From CAVSDF01 sp963726715 (GTDB lineage: Bacteria; Bacteroidota; Rhodothermia; Rhodothermales; BA12): DNA of 64,000 bases. A program made the position numbers and the translations under genes. A model generated the notes under the pieces. It searched no databases and had not been told where the DNA came from. It saw only the letters and a program-made list of their open reading frames with translations. The stretch covers positions 434,001 through 498,000 of the forward strand of contig CAVSDF010000005.1 in the NCBI GenBank assembly GCA_963726715.1. The letters are read 5' to 3'. Positions within the stretch are counted from its first letter, which is position 1. The number at the start of each line of letters is the position of its first letter. Below, one piece after another: positions 54,875-64,000 of this stretch.

Positions 54875-55912
54875 TCAGGGTGCCGGGGTCTGCTGAGCCG
54901 CCCGCCGCTCGCGCATCAGGCGGTAGAACTCCTCGGCGGCGCGGCTGTGCTCGGCGAGGGTCTTGGAGAACGTGTGTCGCCCATCGCCACGCGCGACGAA
55001 GTACAGGTACTCGTGCGCCTCGGGCGAGACGACGGCGGCGAGGGCGCTGCGGCTCGGGTTCGTCACGGCGCCGGGCGGCAGGCCGGTGAAGCGGTACGTG
55101 TTGTACGGATGCTCGATGCGGTAGTCGACGAAGAGCAGCCGCCGCTTGGCGCCCTCGCGCTCGAGGAGCGCGTACTGCACGGTCGGGTCGGCCTGGAGCG
55201 GCATCCCGATCTTGAGGCGGTTCAGGTAGACCCCGGCCACGCGCGGACGCTCGTCGTCGTAGGCGGACTCCCACTCGACGATCGAGGCCATCGTGGCGAC
55301 GTCGGCGGGCGTGAGGTTCTGCGGCGGCGTGCCGAGCGATTCGAGGTAGCGGTCGTAATCGCGCTTGACGCGCTTGACGACGGTCTCCGGCGGGGTGAGC
55401 CAGAAATAGCGGTACGTGTCGGGCAGCATGAAGCCGATCAGCTTCTCGGGCGTCGTGCCGAGGCTGCGGGCGAGCGAGTCGGAGCGGAGGGCGGCGAGCA
55501 TCCCGTCGGGGCCGTCGTAGAGGTTGCGCCCGGCGACGGCGGCGATGCGCTCGATGGTGACGCCGGGCGGGATCGTCACCCGCACCGCCGTCTGCTCGCC
55601 GCGACGCAGCTTCTGAAGGATCGCGTATGGCGACGCGCCCGCCTCGACCTCGTAGTACCCGGCCTTGACCTGCTGATTCCAGCCCGTCGCCTGCGCGAGT
55701 GTGTTGAGGCGCCCGGACGATTCGACGATGCCCGACGCCACGAGCGAGTCGAGGGTCTGGCTCCACGACGCCCCCGGCGGCACCTTGACGCCACGCGCGT
55801 CGTCGTACGCGCCGGTCGCCGAGCCGAAGACGGCCCACGCCCCCACCGCGACCGCGAGAAAACCAACGAGCAGCAGAACCGCGAGACCGCGCACGAGAGG
55901 GCGAGAGAGCAT
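54875..55912 (-). CDS. mltG: endolytic murein transglycosylase MltG
   Basis: 345 residues. One N-terminal membrane helix (VRGLAVLLLVGFLAVAVGAW) is followed by a LysM-like domain and the YceG catalytic domain. The catalytic glutamate lies in ATMASIVEWESAYDDERPRV, followed by VYLNRLKIGMPLQADPTVQY and PYNTYRFTGLPPGAVTNPS, all family signatures. It cuts nascent glycan strands and sets their length. ATG at 55912; TACCTTC at 55938-55944 is a likely promoter element. The frame is intact. Confidence 0.93.
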   Translation of the reverse strand: MLSRPLVRGLAVLLLVGFLAVAVGAWAVFGSATGAYDDARGVKVPPGASWSQTLDSLVASGIVESSGRLNTLAQATGWNQQVKAGYYEVEAGASPYAILQKLRRGEQTAVRVTIPPGVTIERIAAVAGRNLYDGPDGMLAALRSDSLARSLGTTPEKLIGFMLPDTYRYFWLTPPETVVKRVKRDYDRYLESLGTPPQNLTPADVATMASIVEWESAYDDERPRVAGVYLNRLKIGMPLQADPTVQYALLEREGAKRRLLFVDYRIEHPYNTYRFTGLPPGAVTNPSRSALAAVVSPEAHEYLYFVARGDGRHTFSKTLAEHSRAAEEFYRLMRERRAAQQTPAP

Positions 55913-56180
55913 CGAAACCGAAGAGAAAGTCCGCCCCGAAGGTACGCCCACCCCGTGGCCGGTCGGAGCACCGTGGGTGAGTCGCAGCCGCGATCGGCGC
56001 CGGGCGACCTGCCATACCTCGGCCCCCCCGCTGCACGAGAATCCGCACGCCGTCTCCAGCGCCGTGCCCGATGCCGTTGGAAATCCGGCCTTTGGAGCTG
56101 TGACAGGCAGTTGTCACTCCGGGGCGTGGACCTTGGCGGCACCGACCCAACGCCCCGTTCCACCCGACCCGTTCGCGCCA

Positions 56181-57269
56181 ATGCCTGCCCCGACCCCGAT
56201 CCTGAATCCTCTCAGCCGCCGTCCGCAGACGCGCCGCCTCGTCGTTGCCGTGCGTGGCGCCGCCGGTGTCGGAAAGAGCGTCTTCGCCGCCTCCCTCGCC
56301 GACGCGGGCCTCGGGCGCCTGTGCCTCTTCGACACCGAGCGCAAGGCACGCCTGCTGCCCGGAAGCGGCGGCCAGCGCTTCGACGCGCTCGAAATCGAGC
56401 ACCCGGACGAACTGCCACAGTTCATCGACTGGGCGCTCGGGCCCGAGGGCCAGAAGCAGGGCTACACGTGCTACGCGCTCGATTCGTGGGCGATGTACTT
56501 CGGGCGCAAGCACCGCGAACTCATCGAAACCGTCCGCGCCCGCACCGGCGACGTGGCGGCGCAGCCGAACGCCGACGAACTCGCCGCCGACCAGATGGTC
56601 TTGCAGGAAGTCCTCCGCCGCCTGTGCGTCGATTCGGGCGCGTGCGTCGTCATCACGGACCAGATCGCGGCCAAGAACCGCGAGGCGCGCGAGGAGAACG
56701 AGCGCGGGCGCGTCGTGCCGATGACCGCAAGCGGCCTCGAATACTTCGTCGACGTGATGCTCGAACTGAGCCTGCGCGTCGACGGGTTCGAGACGGTCCG
56801 CGTGGCGCGCGTCGTCAAGTCGAACAGCCCGGCGTTCCCCGTCGGCTTCGAGATCGACAACCCGACCTTCCGCATCCTCCTCGACCGGATGGAGGCCGAA
56901 ACGCCGACCGAAGCGCCCGTCGCCCTGCCCGAACCGGCGCACTCGCCCGTCAGCGCCGAGGCCGCAGCCGCGCCCGAGGCTGCCGACGGCCCGACGCTCG
57001 CCGACCTCGTCGCCCTCGCCGAGCGCTGCGGCGTGGCCCGCCCGGCGCTCGTCACCGCCGCCCGCCACTACGTCGGCGCCGACGCTCTGTCTGAGCTTGC
57101 GCCCGCAGACATCTCCGCCCTGTACGACCGCCTCACCGCCCGCTACGGCACGCCGCAGATCGCATCCGACGCGACATCGTCGGGCGACGGCGCGGCGACG
57201 CGTCCGCCTGCACGCCCGTCGGCGGCTCCGTCGAGCGCGCCTCGCGCCCGCACACGCCCGTCCGCCTGA
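56181..57269 (+). CDS. P-loop ATPase of the AAA_24/phage Sak4-like group
   Basis: 362 residues. Walker A VRGAAGVGKSVFAASLADAG (about 24-43), then LCLFDTERKARLLPGS, and a Walker B-like GYTCYALDSWAMYFGRKH. CVVITDQIAAKNREAREENE precedes a RecA-like strand. This order matches phage nucleotide-binding AAA_24 proteins related to the Sak4 recombinase. The C-terminal 120 residues are a Pro/Ala linker plus a small helical part (DISALYDRLTARYGTP). No phage genes surround it. A role in DNA recombination or repair is inferred. Confidence 0.65.
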   Translation: MPAPTPILNPLSRRPQTRRLVVAVRGAAGVGKSVFAASLADAGLGRLCLFDTERKARLLPGSGGQRFDALEIEHPDELPQFIDWALGPEGQKQGYTCYALDSWAMYFGRKHRELIETVRARTGDVAAQPNADELAADQMVLQEVLRRLCVDSGACVVITDQIAAKNREAREENERGRVVPMTASGLEYFVDVMLELSLRVDGFETVRVARVVKSNSPAFPVGFEIDNPTFRILLDRMEAETPTEAPVALPEPAHSPVSAEAAAAPEAADGPTLADLVALAERCGVARPALVTAARHYVGADALSELAPADISALYDRLTARYGTPQIASDATSSGDGAATRPPARPSAAPSSAPRARTRPSA

Positions 57270-57318
57270 CGTGAAGGAGTCGTTCGGCGCTTGGATTGCG
57301 GCGGCGATGCCGTATCAT

Positions 57319-57421
57319 GGGCGCGGGCAAGTCCTGCACGACCAGCTCCTTCTTAACTCCGCCAGGGCCGGAAGGCAGCAACGGTAGGATGTGTAGCGGT
57401 GCGATGCAGGTCGCTTGCCCA
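57319..57421 (+). ncRNA. ffs: signal recognition particle RNA (4.5S-type)
   Basis: Contains the conserved Ffh-binding apical domain, AGGGCCGGAAGGCAGCAAC (57364-57382). The closing helix is formed by GGGCAAG near 57325 and CTTGCCC at 57413-57419, with TCCTGCA paired to TGCAGG inside it. The size (about 100 nt) and the GGAAGG/AGCAA internal loop fit small bacterial SRP RNA. An intrinsic terminator follows directly. It partners with Ffh encoded at 13953-15320. Exact ends are approximate. Confidence 0.9.
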
Positions 57422-57430
57422 CTCTGTCGG

Positions 57431-57470
57431 CCGCCCGCCTTCTCTTCGGAGAGGGCGGGCGGTTTGGTTT
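57431..57470 (+). terminator. rho-independent terminator of the SRP RNA gene
   Basis: CCGCCCGCCTTCTC, loop TTCG, GAGAGGGCGGGCGG, then TTTGGTTT: a 14-bp stem with one wobble pair and a stable tetraloop, ten bases after the SRP RNA. Confidence 0.85.
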
Positions 57471-57532
57471 CGGGGATGGGGCACGGGACCGGGCGCGCTG
57501 GGGAGCGATGCGGGCGCGGAGGCGGTACGCCC

Positions 57533-57663
57533 GCCCCCTCCGTCCCTTCGGGACACCTCCCCCGGAGTCGCGGGGGAGGACCGCCGCGGAGCGCGTTTCC
57601 CTGCGGGGACCTTCGGTTCCGCTTCGCGGACCTTCGGTTCAGCGCGAAGCGGCAGGTGGGGGC
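57533..57663 (+). repeat. palindromic intergenic element, copy 3
   Basis: Direct copy of 30442-30571: GGGGGAGGACCGCCGCGGAG, GGACCTTCGGTTCAG and GCGGCAGGTGGGGGC are shared. Here the CGCGGACCTTCGGTTC unit is partly duplicated. A second end-like piece, GGCAGGAGGGGGC, occurs at 57723-57735, so the insert may be compound. The rest of 57664-57805 shows no gene. Confidence 0.65.
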
Positions 57664-57805
57664 CAGCGCCCCAGGACCGCCACGGCCCTTCGACAGGTCG
57701 GGACCGACATCCAGCGCGCAGTGGCAGGAGGGGGCGGCCCCCGTCTGCGCGAGAGCTTCGGCCGCCTCGGGTCCCGCGTGCGCGCCGTCACGGGCGTGGC
57801 GGCCC

Positions 57806-57812
57806 TACCTTG
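57806..57812 (+). promoter_or_regulatory. candidate -7 promoter element for the reductase gene
   Basis: TACCTTG, 23 bp before the ATG at 57836; fits the TAnnTT(T)G pattern. Confidence 0.45.
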
Positions 57813-57835
57813 ACGGCTCCATCCCCGATGCCTCC

Positions 57836-59071
57836 ATGACACATTACGACGCCCTCGTCGTCGGCGCCGGCCCCGGTGGCGCCACCGCCGCCGCCTTCCT
57901 CGCCCGCGCCGGGCTGCGCGTGCTCTGCGTCGACAAGGCCGCGTTTCCGCGCGACAAGATCTGCGGCGACGCGCTCTCCGGCAAGACCGTCGACGTGATG
58001 GGACGCCTCGGCATCACCGACGCCGTCGAGGCCGCGCCCAACGTCGTCGCGTGGGGATTGACCTTCTCCGGGCCGTACGGCGCCGAGGTGTCCGTGCCGT
58101 TCCGCGCGCCCTCGCCCGACGTGCCGGCGCCCGGCTACGTGATCACGCGCGAGGACTTCGACACGGTCGTCGTCGATGCCGCCCGCGCGTCGGGAGCGGA
58201 GATCTGGGAGAATGCGTCCGTCACCGGACTCGTGCGCGGCGCGAACGGGCGCGTCGAGGGGGCCGAGGTGAAGCGCAATGGCACGGTCGAGACGGTTCGG
58301 GCGCGCGTCGTCATCGGCGCCGACGGGGCGTACTCGGTCGTCGCCCGCGGTCTGGGCTTCGACCAGCTCGACGAGCGCCACTACTGCGCGGGCCTGCGGC
58401 AGTACTGGACCGGCGTCACCGGTTTCCATCCGTACAACCTCATCGAACTCCACTTCGTCAACGAGGTCATCCCCGGCTACTTCTGGATCTTCCCGATGGC
58501 CGACGGGCGGGCGAACGTGGGCATCGGAATGCTGAGCGCGTACGTGAAGAAAAACGACGTGAAACTCAAAGAGGTGATGGCGGCCTGCATCGCCAGTCCG
58601 AAGTTCGCCGAGCGGTTCAAAGACGCACAGCCGATGGAGAAAATGCATGGCTGGGGCCTCCCCCTCGGCAGCAAGCCACGTCCGCTCTCCGGCGACGGCT
58701 GGATGCTCGTCGGTGACGCCGCGTCGCTCATCGACCCGTTCTCCGGCGAGGGCATCGGAAATGCGATGATCGCGGGCGAGTTCGCTGCCAAGCACACCGT
58801 TCTGGCCCTCGCTGACGGCGGCGAGGCCACCGCCGAGCGCCTCGCGGGCTACGACAAAGACGTGATGGACTACCTCGGCAACGAACTCCGTCTCAGTCAC
58901 ACGCTCCAGAAAATCGGGCGGTGGAAATGGCTCGTCAACTTCATCATTGCCCAGGCCTCGCGCAAGCCCGCCCTCATTGACGCCATCGCGGCGATGTTCT
59001 ACGACGAAGCCGAGCGCGCCAAGCTCAAATCGCCGCTCTTCTACGTCCGCGCCCTCCTGACGAAGGGATGA
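57836..59071 (+). CDS. geranylgeranyl reductase-family FAD-dependent oxidoreductase
   Basis: 411 residues. The FAD-binding Rossmann motif is DALVVGAGPGGATAAAFLAR (about 5-24). FPRDKICGDALSGKTVDVMG is the family's CGD motif, GYVITREDFDTVVVDAARAS follows, and GWMLVGDAASLIDPFSGEGI is the second FAD motif. Relatives reduce prenyl chains of quinones, lipids or chlorophyll. In this setting reduction of a menaquinone or membrane-lipid prenyl chain is plausible but unproven. Its stop overlaps the HAD gene start (ATGA). The frame is intact. Confidence 0.87.
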   Translation: MTHYDALVVGAGPGGATAAAFLARAGLRVLCVDKAAFPRDKICGDALSGKTVDVMGRLGITDAVEAAPNVVAWGLTFSGPYGAEVSVPFRAPSPDVPAPGYVITREDFDTVVVDAARASGAEIWENASVTGLVRGANGRVEGAEVKRNGTVETVRARVVIGADGAYSVVARGLGFDQLDERHYCAGLRQYWTGVTGFHPYNLIELHFVNEVIPGYFWIFPMADGRANVGIGMLSAYVKKNDVKLKEVMAACIASPKFAERFKDAQPMEKMHGWGLPLGSKPRPLSGDGWMLVGDAASLIDPFSGEGIGNAMIAGEFAAKHTVLALADGGEATAERLAGYDKDVMDYLGNELRLSHTLQKIGRWKWLVNFIIAQASRKPALIDAIAAMFYDEAERAKLKSPLFYVRALLTKG

Positions 59072-59754
59072 GCGGAGTCTTTGCCGATGCATCGGGCGAT
59101 GTGCCGGGCGCCTTCCCCTACGATGCCGTCCTGTTCGACATGGACGGGGTGATCGTCGACAGCGAACCGATCCACGAGGCGTCGCTGCTCGAACTGTACG
59201 CCGCGCGGGGCTGGGCCGTCGCCGATCCGCGCTTCCGCAGCTTCAAGGGCCGCACCGCCGCCGATGTCTTCGGCGACCTCGCCCGCGTGACGGGCACCGC
59301 CGCCGCCGACATCACCGCCGACAAGCGCGTCCGCTACGACGCTCTCTTCGCCCGCGACGGACGCCTGGTGCCGGGCGTCGGCGCCGTGCTCGGCGCCCTC
59401 ACCGCCCGCGGCGTGCCCCTCGCGCTCGCCACGAGCGGCCACCGCGCCGAAGTCGAGGCGGTGTTTGCGCGCTTCGGCATCGGCACCTACTTCGCCGCCA
59501 CCGTCGCGGGCGAGGACGTGACGCGCTCCAAACCGCACCCCGAGCCGTACCTCCGCGCCGCCGCCGCGCTCGGCGCCGATGCGTCGCGCTGCCTCGTCGT
59601 CGAGGACACGATCCACGGCGTGGCCTCGGGCGTGGCCTCGGGCGCGACCGTCGCCGCCATCACCGGCACCTTCCCCGCCGCCGAATTGATGGATGCGGGC
59701 GCCGCATGGACGTTCGACACCTTCGCCGATTTTGCCGTGCGACTGGGGCTGTAG
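59068..59754 (+). CDS. HAD-family phosphatase, beta-phosphoglucomutase-like
   Basis: 228 residues. Motif I AVLFDMDGVIVDSEPIHEAS carries the nucleophile Asp. Motif II is LALATSGHR (Thr/Ser), the motif III lysine is in TRSKPHPEPYL, and motif IV reads CLVVEDTIHGVASGVASG. The cap sits between motifs I and II (C1 type). The substrate is probably a small phosphorylated metabolite. Its ATG overlaps the previous stop, so the two genes are translationally coupled. Confidence 0.88.
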   Translation: MSGVFADASGDVPGAFPYDAVLFDMDGVIVDSEPIHEASLLELYAARGWAVADPRFRSFKGRTAADVFGDLARVTGTAAADITADKRVRYDALFARDGRLVPGVGAVLGALTARGVPLALATSGHRAEVEAVFARFGIGTYFAATVAGEDVTRSKPHPEPYLRAAAALGADASRCLVVEDTIHGVASGVASGATVAAITGTFPAAELMDAGAAWTFDTFADFAVRLGL

Positions 59755-59841
59755 ACGACCGACGACGAGACGACGGAGTTAGCCGGTGAACCCTGCGGTT
59801 TGTCCGAGTCCGGACGCTTCACACGCCGCGCCACACGGCGG

Positions 59842-59848
59842 TACCTTG
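59842..59848 (+). promoter_or_regulatory. candidate -7 promoter element for murI
   Basis: TACCTTG, 22 bp before the murI ATG; fits the TAnnTT(T)G pattern. Confidence 0.45.
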
Positions 59849-59870
59849 GCGGCTGATTCGATCCTTTCCG

Positions 59871-60741
59871 ATGCCGCCCGACCCGCTTCCCATCACGCCG
59901 CGCTCGCCGATCGGCGTCTTCGACAGCGGCATCGGCGGCATGACCGTCGCGCGGGCGCTCACGCGGCGCCTGCCGCACGAACGGCTCGTCTACTTCGGCG
60001 ACACCGCGCACCTGCCGTACGGCGACAAGAGCGCGGCGGCGATCCAGGCGTACTCGGTCAAGATCTCCGATGTGCTTCTGGCGCAGGGCTGCAAGGTCGT
60101 CCTCATCGCCTGCAACTCGGCGAGCGCCGCCGCCTTCGACCTCGTCCGCGAGTACGTCGGGAAGAGGGCGCACGTGCTCAACGTCATCGACCCGACTGTC
60201 GCGCACCTCGCGCGAGACCTACGGCGGACGGCGCGTCGGGCTGATCGGCACCAAGCAGACCGTCGGCAGCGGCGTCTACGCGCGCAAACTCGCCGAGCGC
60301 ACCACCGGACGGGATGGCGTCGACCTCCACAGCGTCGCCACGCCGCTTCTCGCGCCGATGATCGAGGAGGGATTCGTCGACGGCGCCGTCGGCGAGCAGG
60401 TCGTGCGGACGTACCTCGCCGACGCCGACCTCGGCGGCATCGACGCGCTCGTGCTCGCCTGCACGCACTATCCGCTCATCCGCGCCACCGTCGAGGACTA
60501 CTACGCCTCCGCCGGTACGGGCGCGGCCGGGGACGGCGGCGTCACCGTCATCGACCCATCGGACCTCGTCGCCGAGCACGTCGCCGCCCACCTCGCCGCC
60601 GCCGGGCTGCTCGCGCCGCCATCCGAGACGCCGCCCGCGCACCTCTTCCACGTCTCCGACTACACCGAGGGGTTCGAGGCGACGACGCGGCTCTTCTTCG
60701 GCCACCACGTGACGCTCGTGCCGCACCGGCTCTGGGAGTGA
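59871..60741 (+). CDS. murI: glutamate racemase, interrupted
   Basis: About 290 codons. It makes D-glutamate for peptidoglycan. IGVFDSGIGGMTVARALTRR and FGDTAHLPYGDKS form the N-terminal half, with the first catalytic cysteine in VLIACNSASAAAFDLVREY. The second is in DALVLACTHYPLI. A +1 shift at 60208-60215 (CTCGCGCGAGACC) fits loss of one CG; restored, it reads HLARETYGGRRVGLIG. Gene order murI then yajC, 84 bp apart. Confidence 0.93.
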
Positions 60742-60825
60742 TCCTCCGCAGCGTGCCACGCGGTGGCACCGACGCCCGACTTCGTGCGTAGAGCGCGCCT
60801 CATCCCCACATCCTCCCCTTTCCCC

Positions 60826-61122
60826 ATGACCCCTGTTCTGCTTCAGGCCGCGCCCGCGGGTGGCAACCCCATCGTGATGTTTCTGCCGATGGTGCTCATC
60901 TTTGCCGTCTTCTGGTTCTTCATGGTGCGTCCGCAGCAGAAGCGCGAGAAGGACCGCAAGGCGACGATCTCCGCCGTCAAGAAGGGCGACAAAATCGTGA
61001 CCATCGGCGGCATCCACGGCACCGTCGACAAGGTCGACGAGACGAGCGTGATCGCGCAGGTCGACACGTCGACGAAGATGCGCTTCGAGAAGAACGCCAT
61101 CGCCCAGATCGTCACCGGGTGA
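60826..61122 (+). CDS. yajC: preprotein translocase subunit YajC
   Basis: 98 residues. One membrane helix (VMFLPMVLIFAVFWFFMVRP) is followed by QQKREKDRKATISAVKKGDK, IVTIGGIHGTVDKV and KMRFEKNAIAQIVTG, the invariant YajC layout. Accessory subunit of SecDF-YajC. secD and secF are not in the window. Confidence 0.96.
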   Translation: MTPVLLQAAPAGGNPIVMFLPMVLIFAVFWFFMVRPQQKREKDRKATISAVKKGDKIVTIGGIHGTVDKVDETSVIAQVDTSTKMRFEKNAIAQIVTG

Positions 61123-61261
61123 GAATCGGCGGCAGTTCCTGTCGGCGTCAGCGAGAACCTCGGCAGGGACTGCTCATGCACAGAGCAGCGGCTGGCACCG
61201 GGGAGAAGAAGACTGGGAGGTTCGACCATGCGACGACGTGCGCCTAAAAAACGCAGGAGCC

Positions 61262-61540
61262 ATGACCACCAGCCAGACCCAGTTCGTCACCGACGAGACC
61301 GGCGAGCATGTCGCCGTTCTCATCGGCCTTGACCGCTACCGCCAACTCCTCGACGTCCACGACGAGATCGACGCCATCCGCGGCTACGACGACGCTCGTG
61401 CGAGTGGTGACGAAGCCATTTCGTTCGACGAGACCGCGCAGGAGATCGAGCGGGAGCGGAAGGGCGCGGGATCGAACCCATCGGTGGTATACGAAATCGG
61501 AAGCGCGGAGCGTCGGCGCTCGTCGACTAGCGGAGGCTGA
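61262..61540 (+). CDS. orphan Phd/RelB-like antitoxin, probably with a read-through tail
   Basis: 92 residues. TQFVTDETGEHVAVLIGLDR and YRQLLDVHDEIDAIRGYDDA are typical of short antitoxins. SFDETAQEIERERKG is the acidic C-terminus. The remainder (NPSVVYEIGSAERRRS) looks like the start of a RelE/ParE toxin (VYEI..SAER) read in the wrong frame. No complete toxin gene follows, so this is an orphan or decaying pair. Confidence 0.5.
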   Translation: MTTSQTQFVTDETGEHVAVLIGLDRYRQLLDVHDEIDAIRGYDDARASGDEAISFDETAQEIERERKGAGSNPSVVYEIGSAERRRSSTSGG

Positions 61541-61600
61541 GACGGTGAGGCGGTAGGAGCACGAGACAGCTACACCTGAGATTGTAGATATCTCTTCGTT

Positions 61601-61670
61601 CGTCATCCCGCGAACGCGGGGATCCATCGTGCAGATCGGAGGCTGGGTCCCCGCCTTCGCGGGGACGACG
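61601..61670. repeat. CGTCATCCCGCGAACGCGGG inverted repeat element
   Basis: Two arms, CATCCCGCGAACGCGGGGAT (from 61603) and GGGTCCCCGCCTTCGCGGGG (61645-61664), are each palindromic and similar to each other. They are separated by about 20 bp. The type is a widespread dispersed repeat. It lies in the 325-bp gap before ribBA, which otherwise shows no gene. Confidence 0.65.
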
Positions 61671-61865
61671 ACGGGGGAAACCGACGCTCTGTCAGCCATC
61701 CCAAGCTTCGCTGTATACCGATCCCCCAAGGCCCATTTGGAGGCACGGGCAGATCGACGGACGCCATGCGGGCGGCGGGCCCGTGCCCCGCACCGGAGCC
61801 TTCACGCCTGCGCCACAACCCCGGCGCGGGCGCGTCGTTGCCGCCCGACGCATTCCGCCCCGCCG

Positions 61866-63217
<1,352 letters not shown>

Positions 63218-63221
<4 letters not shown>

Positions 63222-63934
63222 CGAACGATGCCGCGTCGGCGCCGCTCGGTCGATCCGCGCCGTCGACCCCGCCGACCGGCGCCTCCGCCGCGCCCGGTGC
63301 GGCGCTGTCGCCGCGCGCGTGGGCGCGCCTGATCGCCGGGCTGCTGCTCTACGGCCTCGCCGTCGCGCTCATGATCGCGTCGGGGCGCGGCCTCGGGCCG
63401 TGGGACCTGCTGCACCAGGGCATCGCGCGCGTGACCGGCCTGACCGTCGGCCTCGCCAGCCAGGCGGTCGGGCTCGTGCTTCTCGCCGGGCTGTGGCGCG
63501 CGGGCGTGCGCTTCGGCGCGGGGACGCTCCTGAACATCGTCGGGATCGGCCTCGTGCTCGATCTCGTGCTTCTGGTGCTGCCGAAACCGACGGGCGCCGC
63601 GGTCGCGTGGGGCTACCACGCGTCGGGAATCCTGCTCTGCGGCCTCGCCACAGGCCTCTACATCAGCGCCCGCCTGGGAGCCGGCCCACGCGACAGCCTG
63701 ATGCTGACGCTCGCGCGCCGCACCGGCTGGAACGTCCGCCGCGTGCGCACCGCCATCGAAGTCGTGGCCCTCGCCGCCGGATGGGCGCTCGGCGGGACGC
63801 TCGGGCTCGGCACGCTCGCCTTCGCGCTCGGCATCGGCCCGGCGGTCGAGGTGGGGATGCGGCTCTTCGGCGGCACCGAGGCGCCGGCCCGCGCTCAGAG
63901 CACCGGATCGGCGACGCCGTCGTCGGCGCCGTAG
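63218..63934 (+). CDS. YczE/YitT-type integral membrane protein
   Basis: 238 residues from GTG 63218, overlapping the ribBA stop. After a 30-residue polar lead come five hydrophobic segments. SGRGLGPWDLLHQGIARVTG and SARLGAGPRDSLMLTLARRT are the paired GxGPxD motifs of the YczE/COG2364 family, one per half. Function is unknown; coupling to ribBA could mean flavin-related transport but is only positional. Its last 40 bp overlap a convergent gene. Confidence 0.8.
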
Positions 63935-64000
63935 CGCCGTCGCTCGGCGGTGACGAGGCGCTCGCCGTCGAGGACAACCTCGTAGAGGCCGTCGTAGTCG
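63895..64000 (-). CDS. C-terminus of a convergent gene (partial)
   Basis: The minus strand from the right edge reads DYDGLYEVVLDGERLVTAER and ends DDGVADPVL with TGA at 63895-63897. Only 34 codons are visible. It overlaps the end of the YczE-like gene by 40 bp. No family can be named. Confidence 0.45.
   Translation of the reverse strand, partial: DYDGLYEVVLDGERLVTAERRRYGADDGVADPVL

Noticed and set aside
57296..57835. Reading the reductase frame back to about 57296
   Set aside because: That stretch contains the SRP RNA, its terminator and a repeat element; the FAD motif starts right after ATG 57836.
61123..61261. GGCAGTTCCTGTCG / CGGCAGGGACTGC inverted repeat considered as a riboswitch
   Set aside because: No match to FMN or other riboswitch cores, and it is about 600 bp from ribBA with another small gene between; it may just be an intergenic hairpin after yajC.
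61455..61485. GGGTTCGATCCC on the minus strand, resembling a tRNA T-loop
   Set aside because: The flanking bases do not form a five-base T stem, and no acceptor, D or anticodon arms are present; it lies inside an antitoxin-like frame.

Overview
The window is a high-GC bacterial chromosome segment made almost entirely of housekeeping genes. It most resembles the Rhodothermota/Bacteroidota group, for example Rubricoccaceae. Supporting signs are a recurrent -7-like TAnnTT(T)G motif 5-50 bp before many start codons, a general lack of Shine-Dalgarno sequences, a SusC/OmpA-type TonB receptor, a GWxTD-domain protein, CreD, a MqnA-like protein and short leaders. Gemmatimonadota is a less likely alternative. 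No prophage, CRISPR array, rRNA or tRNA was found.

Layout. 1-5161 (minus): DNA polymerase III alpha (partial), an EVE/PUA-HNH endonuclease and a sigma-54-type response regulator. 5378-13633 (plus): TonB receptor, a YnjBCD-like ABC importer (lipoprotein, two permeases, ATPase) and a radical SAM protein. 13953-18446: the translation/secretion cluster ffh-rpsP-rimM-trmD-rplS, in which S16 carries an exceptional acidic tail of about 300 residues. 18714-25173: MqnA-like protein, smpB, hicBA, tyrS and a GWxTD/TPR protein. 25206-28684: an accessory stretch with small genes, gene remnants and a YCII-ECF sigma cassette that looks transferred from a proteobacterium. 28685-39148 (mostly minus): purK-purE, ftsK, an IS3 transposase remnant, creD, an SH3-NlpC/P60 lipoprotein (plus strand) and pfkA. 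39491-42664: a partner-switching module (ATPase, STAS, SpoIIE phosphatase). 42974-49953: nurA with a HAS-barrel partner, an outer-membrane protein, an acyl-CoA dehydrogenase and heme A synthase. 50011-52923: a PIN/RHH toxin-antitoxin pair and groESL with a CIRCE-like operator. 53103-57269: membrane proteins, mltG and an AAA_24/Sak4-like ATPase. 57319-64000: SRP RNA with terminator, a geranylgeranyl-reductase-like enzyme, a HAD phosphatase, murI, yajC, an orphan antitoxin, ribBA and a YczE-like protein.

A large share of the genes, including indispensable ones (groL, murI, purK, pfkA), are broken by small indels. Most lesions fit one pattern: loss of one CG unit from a CGCG tract (about 15 sites), with two CTCT-to-CT sites and some homopolymer changes. 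Restoring those bases gives full-length family-typical proteins. The lesions are therefore most likely errors in this assembly, and the affected genes are annotated as interrupted CDS over their full extent.

Intergenic DNA is rich in repeats: ACCTGTCAGGT hairpins (4 copies), a palindromic element of 108-131 bp (3 copies), GGGGCGGGTCTCGACCCG-type hairpins, and GTTGGTGAG/CTCACCAAC-type complementary stretches that bracket many intergenic gaps.
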